Positions 4,118 through 5,074 of a stretch of DNA of 5,074 nt are shown here, one piece after another (position 1 is the first letter of the stretch; every line of letters begins with the position of its first letter). The translations under genes were made by a program, and so were the position numbers. Origin of the DNA: MA-ANB-1 sp040878225. Its GTDB lineage: Bacteria > Actinomycetota > Acidimicrobiia > Spongiisociales > ZC4RG35. Location: the NCBI GenBank assembly GCA_040878225.1, contig JBBDMR010000056.1:1-5074 (forward strand), written 5' to 3'. A model generated the notes under the pieces. It saw nothing but the letters and a program-made list of their open reading frames with translations, was not told where the DNA came from and did no database searches.

Positions 4118-5074
4118 CCTCGGCAGACGCCCTCATCCTCTTCGGCATCACCGGTGACCTTGCCCGGAAGCATCTCTTCTCTGCCCTCTACGAATTGACT
4201 GCGGCCGGCAAACTCGACATGCCAATCGTCGGGGTCGCCTCCAGCTCATTGACTGTGGAGGAACTGGTAGAGCGAGCGCGGAAAGCGCTCGACGACGCTG
4301 GGGACGAAATCGACGATGCTGTCTTCGGCCAACTCGCGGCCAATCTCGCCTACGTGTCCGGCGACTACCGCGACAGCTCGACTTTCGAGCGGATCGCCGG
4401 GGAACTTGGAGACGCCAGGTGCACGGTCGCATACCTGGCGATTCCGCCGGGGCTCTTCGACGACGTTGTGGCCGGGCTTGCATCAGTCGGCCTCAACGAG
4501 AACGGACGGGTAGTTCTCGAGAAGCCTTTCGGGCGGGACACGGCCTCAGCCGAAGTGTTGAACCAGATCGTGCACAAGCACTACCCCGAAGAGCGCGTCT
4601 TCCGGATCGATCACTTTCTCGGAAAGGAGGCTGTGCAGAACCTGATGGTCTTCAGGTTCTCCAACACCATCCTCGAGCCGGTGTGGAATCGCCACTACGT
4701 GAGTGGCGTGCAGATCACACTTGCCGAGGAGTTCGGGGTCGAGGGCAGGGGATCGTTCTACGACGACGTGGGTGCGATTCGGGACGTAATCCAGAACCAT
4801 CTGCTTCAGGTGCTGTCAATCCTCGCCATGGAACCCCCGGTTTCGGGCAACGCCGACGCACTCCGCGACGAGCGGGTGAAAGTGTTGGAAGCAATTCCCG
4901 CCCTCGTCCCGGACCAGATAGTCCGCGGCCAATACGAGGGCTACCGGGACGAGGCCGGGGTTGCGCCCGACTCGGATACCGAGACCTACGCAATCGTGAG
5001 GCTGGAGATCAACTCATGGCGGTGGGCGGGAGTGCCGTGGACAATCAGGGCTGGCAAAGGACTGAAATCGACTG
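4114..5074 (+). CDS. zwf: Glucose-6-phosphate dehydrogenase (partial, 3' end outside window)
   Basis: The first 320 residues of a family usually 460-510 long are present; the gene continues past the window. The enzyme oxidises glucose 6-phosphate to 6-phosphogluconolactone in the cytosol, the entry step of the oxidative pentose phosphate pathway. The Rossmann motif GITGDLARK is at 11-19, EKPFG at 136-140, the substrate-site signature RIDHFLGKE at 164-172 with Asp166, His167 and Lys171, and the catalytic-base motif QNHLLQ with His229. The RAGKG segment is at 312-316. Two departures stand out. Ser43 (GVASSSLTV) stands where human G6PD has Arg72 and Leuconostoc has Arg46, the residue contacting the NADP 2'-phosphate. 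Phe168 replaces the usual Tyr of DHYLGKE. The ATG at 4114 starts directly before the first Rossmann strand, without the short N-terminal extension common in the family. It follows the dehydrogenase closely and may share its transcript or use a leaderless promoter. Confidence 0.95.
   Translation, partial: MTSADALILFGITGDLARKHLFSALYELTAAGKLDMPIVGVASSSLTVEELVERARKALDDAGDEIDDAVFGQLAANLAYVSGDYRDSSTFERIAGELGDARCTVAYLAIPPGLFDDVVAGLASVGLNENGRVVLEKPFGRDTASAEVLNQIVHKHYPEERVFRIDHFLGKEAVQNLMVFRFSNTILEPVWNRHYVSGVQITLAEEFGVEGRGSFYDDVGAIRDVIQNHLLQVLSILAMEPPVSGNADALRDERVKVLEAIPALVPDQIVRGQYEGYRDEAGVAPDSDTETYAIVRLEINSWRWAGVPWTIRAGKGLKST

Noticed and set aside
3468..4151. Minus-strand open frame of 227 codons antisense to the dehydrogenase
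   Set aside because: The opposite strand carries the catalytic Glu and Cys motifs of the dehydrogenase; this product looks like a His/Asp-rich antisense artefact.
4621..4647. GGAAAGGAGG, a near-perfect Shine-Dalgarno inside zwf, as an internal translation start
   Set aside because: The bases encode the conserved Gly-Lys-Glu of the active-site signature. The nearest in-frame GTG is only 2 nt away and the next ATG 14 nt away, and a start here would remove the Rossmann domain.
1..5074. CRISPR array, tRNA, rRNA, insertion sequence or phage genes
   Set aside because: No regularly spaced repeats, cloverleaf-like segments, transposase motifs or terminal repeats were seen; nearly all the window is explained by five protein genes.

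Overview
The window is a GC-rich stretch of bacterial chromosome with mostly G or C at third codon positions. It carries ordinary metabolic genes plus one unusual surface lipoprotein. No RNA gene, CRISPR array, insertion sequence or phage gene is visible. Two genes have a TANNNT box exactly 7 nt before their ATG and no clear Shine-Dalgarno sequence, which is the leaderless layout common in Actinomycetota. The FabH pocket residue and the short GabD1/Sad-type dehydrogenase would also fit that phylum. I infer a high-GC actinomycetote or a relative, possibly from a lineage such as Acidimicrobiia, but no marker gene here settles the taxonomy.

Layout: (1) Positions 1-200, plus strand: the last 65 codons of a phytoene-dehydrogenase-like FAD oxidoreductase. 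It has no start inside the window and is easily overlooked. (2) Positions 201-244: a short convergent gap with a weak inverted repeat. (3) Positions 245-2553, minus strand: a two-gene unit. fabH (beta-ketoacyl-ACP synthase III) comes first, and its TAA stop overlaps the ATG of a 443-residue lipoprotein as TAATG. That lipoprotein has a lipobox, a Thr/Ser/Pro-rich tether, a discoidin-like beta-sandwich, an unidentified beta-rich domain and a C-terminal OmpA-like domain. (4) Positions 2554-2714: a divergent control region with a perfect 9-bp inverted repeat (11-nt spacer). (5) Positions 2715-4079, plus strand: a succinate-semialdehyde dehydrogenase-like enzyme of the Sad/GabD1 type. (6) Positions 4080-4113: a short gap with a possible leaderless promoter and a 12-codon mini-ORF that joins the two flanking genes by stop/start overlaps. 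(7) Positions 4114-5074, plus strand: the first 320 codons of zwf (glucose-6-phosphate dehydrogenase), which runs off the window.

The two transcription units diverge from the 2554-2714 region, so a single regulator there could act on both. The plus-strand pair links aldehyde oxidation to the entry step of the pentose phosphate pathway, and both enzymes produce reduced nicotinamide cofactor. The minus-strand pair links fatty-acid initiation to an envelope lipoprotein.

I see no complete novel defence or mobile system. The points most worth a second look are the fabH-coupled lipoprotein, the FabH active-site loop with an apparent extra residue, and the G6PD that lacks the arginine normally contacting the NADP 2'-phosphate.
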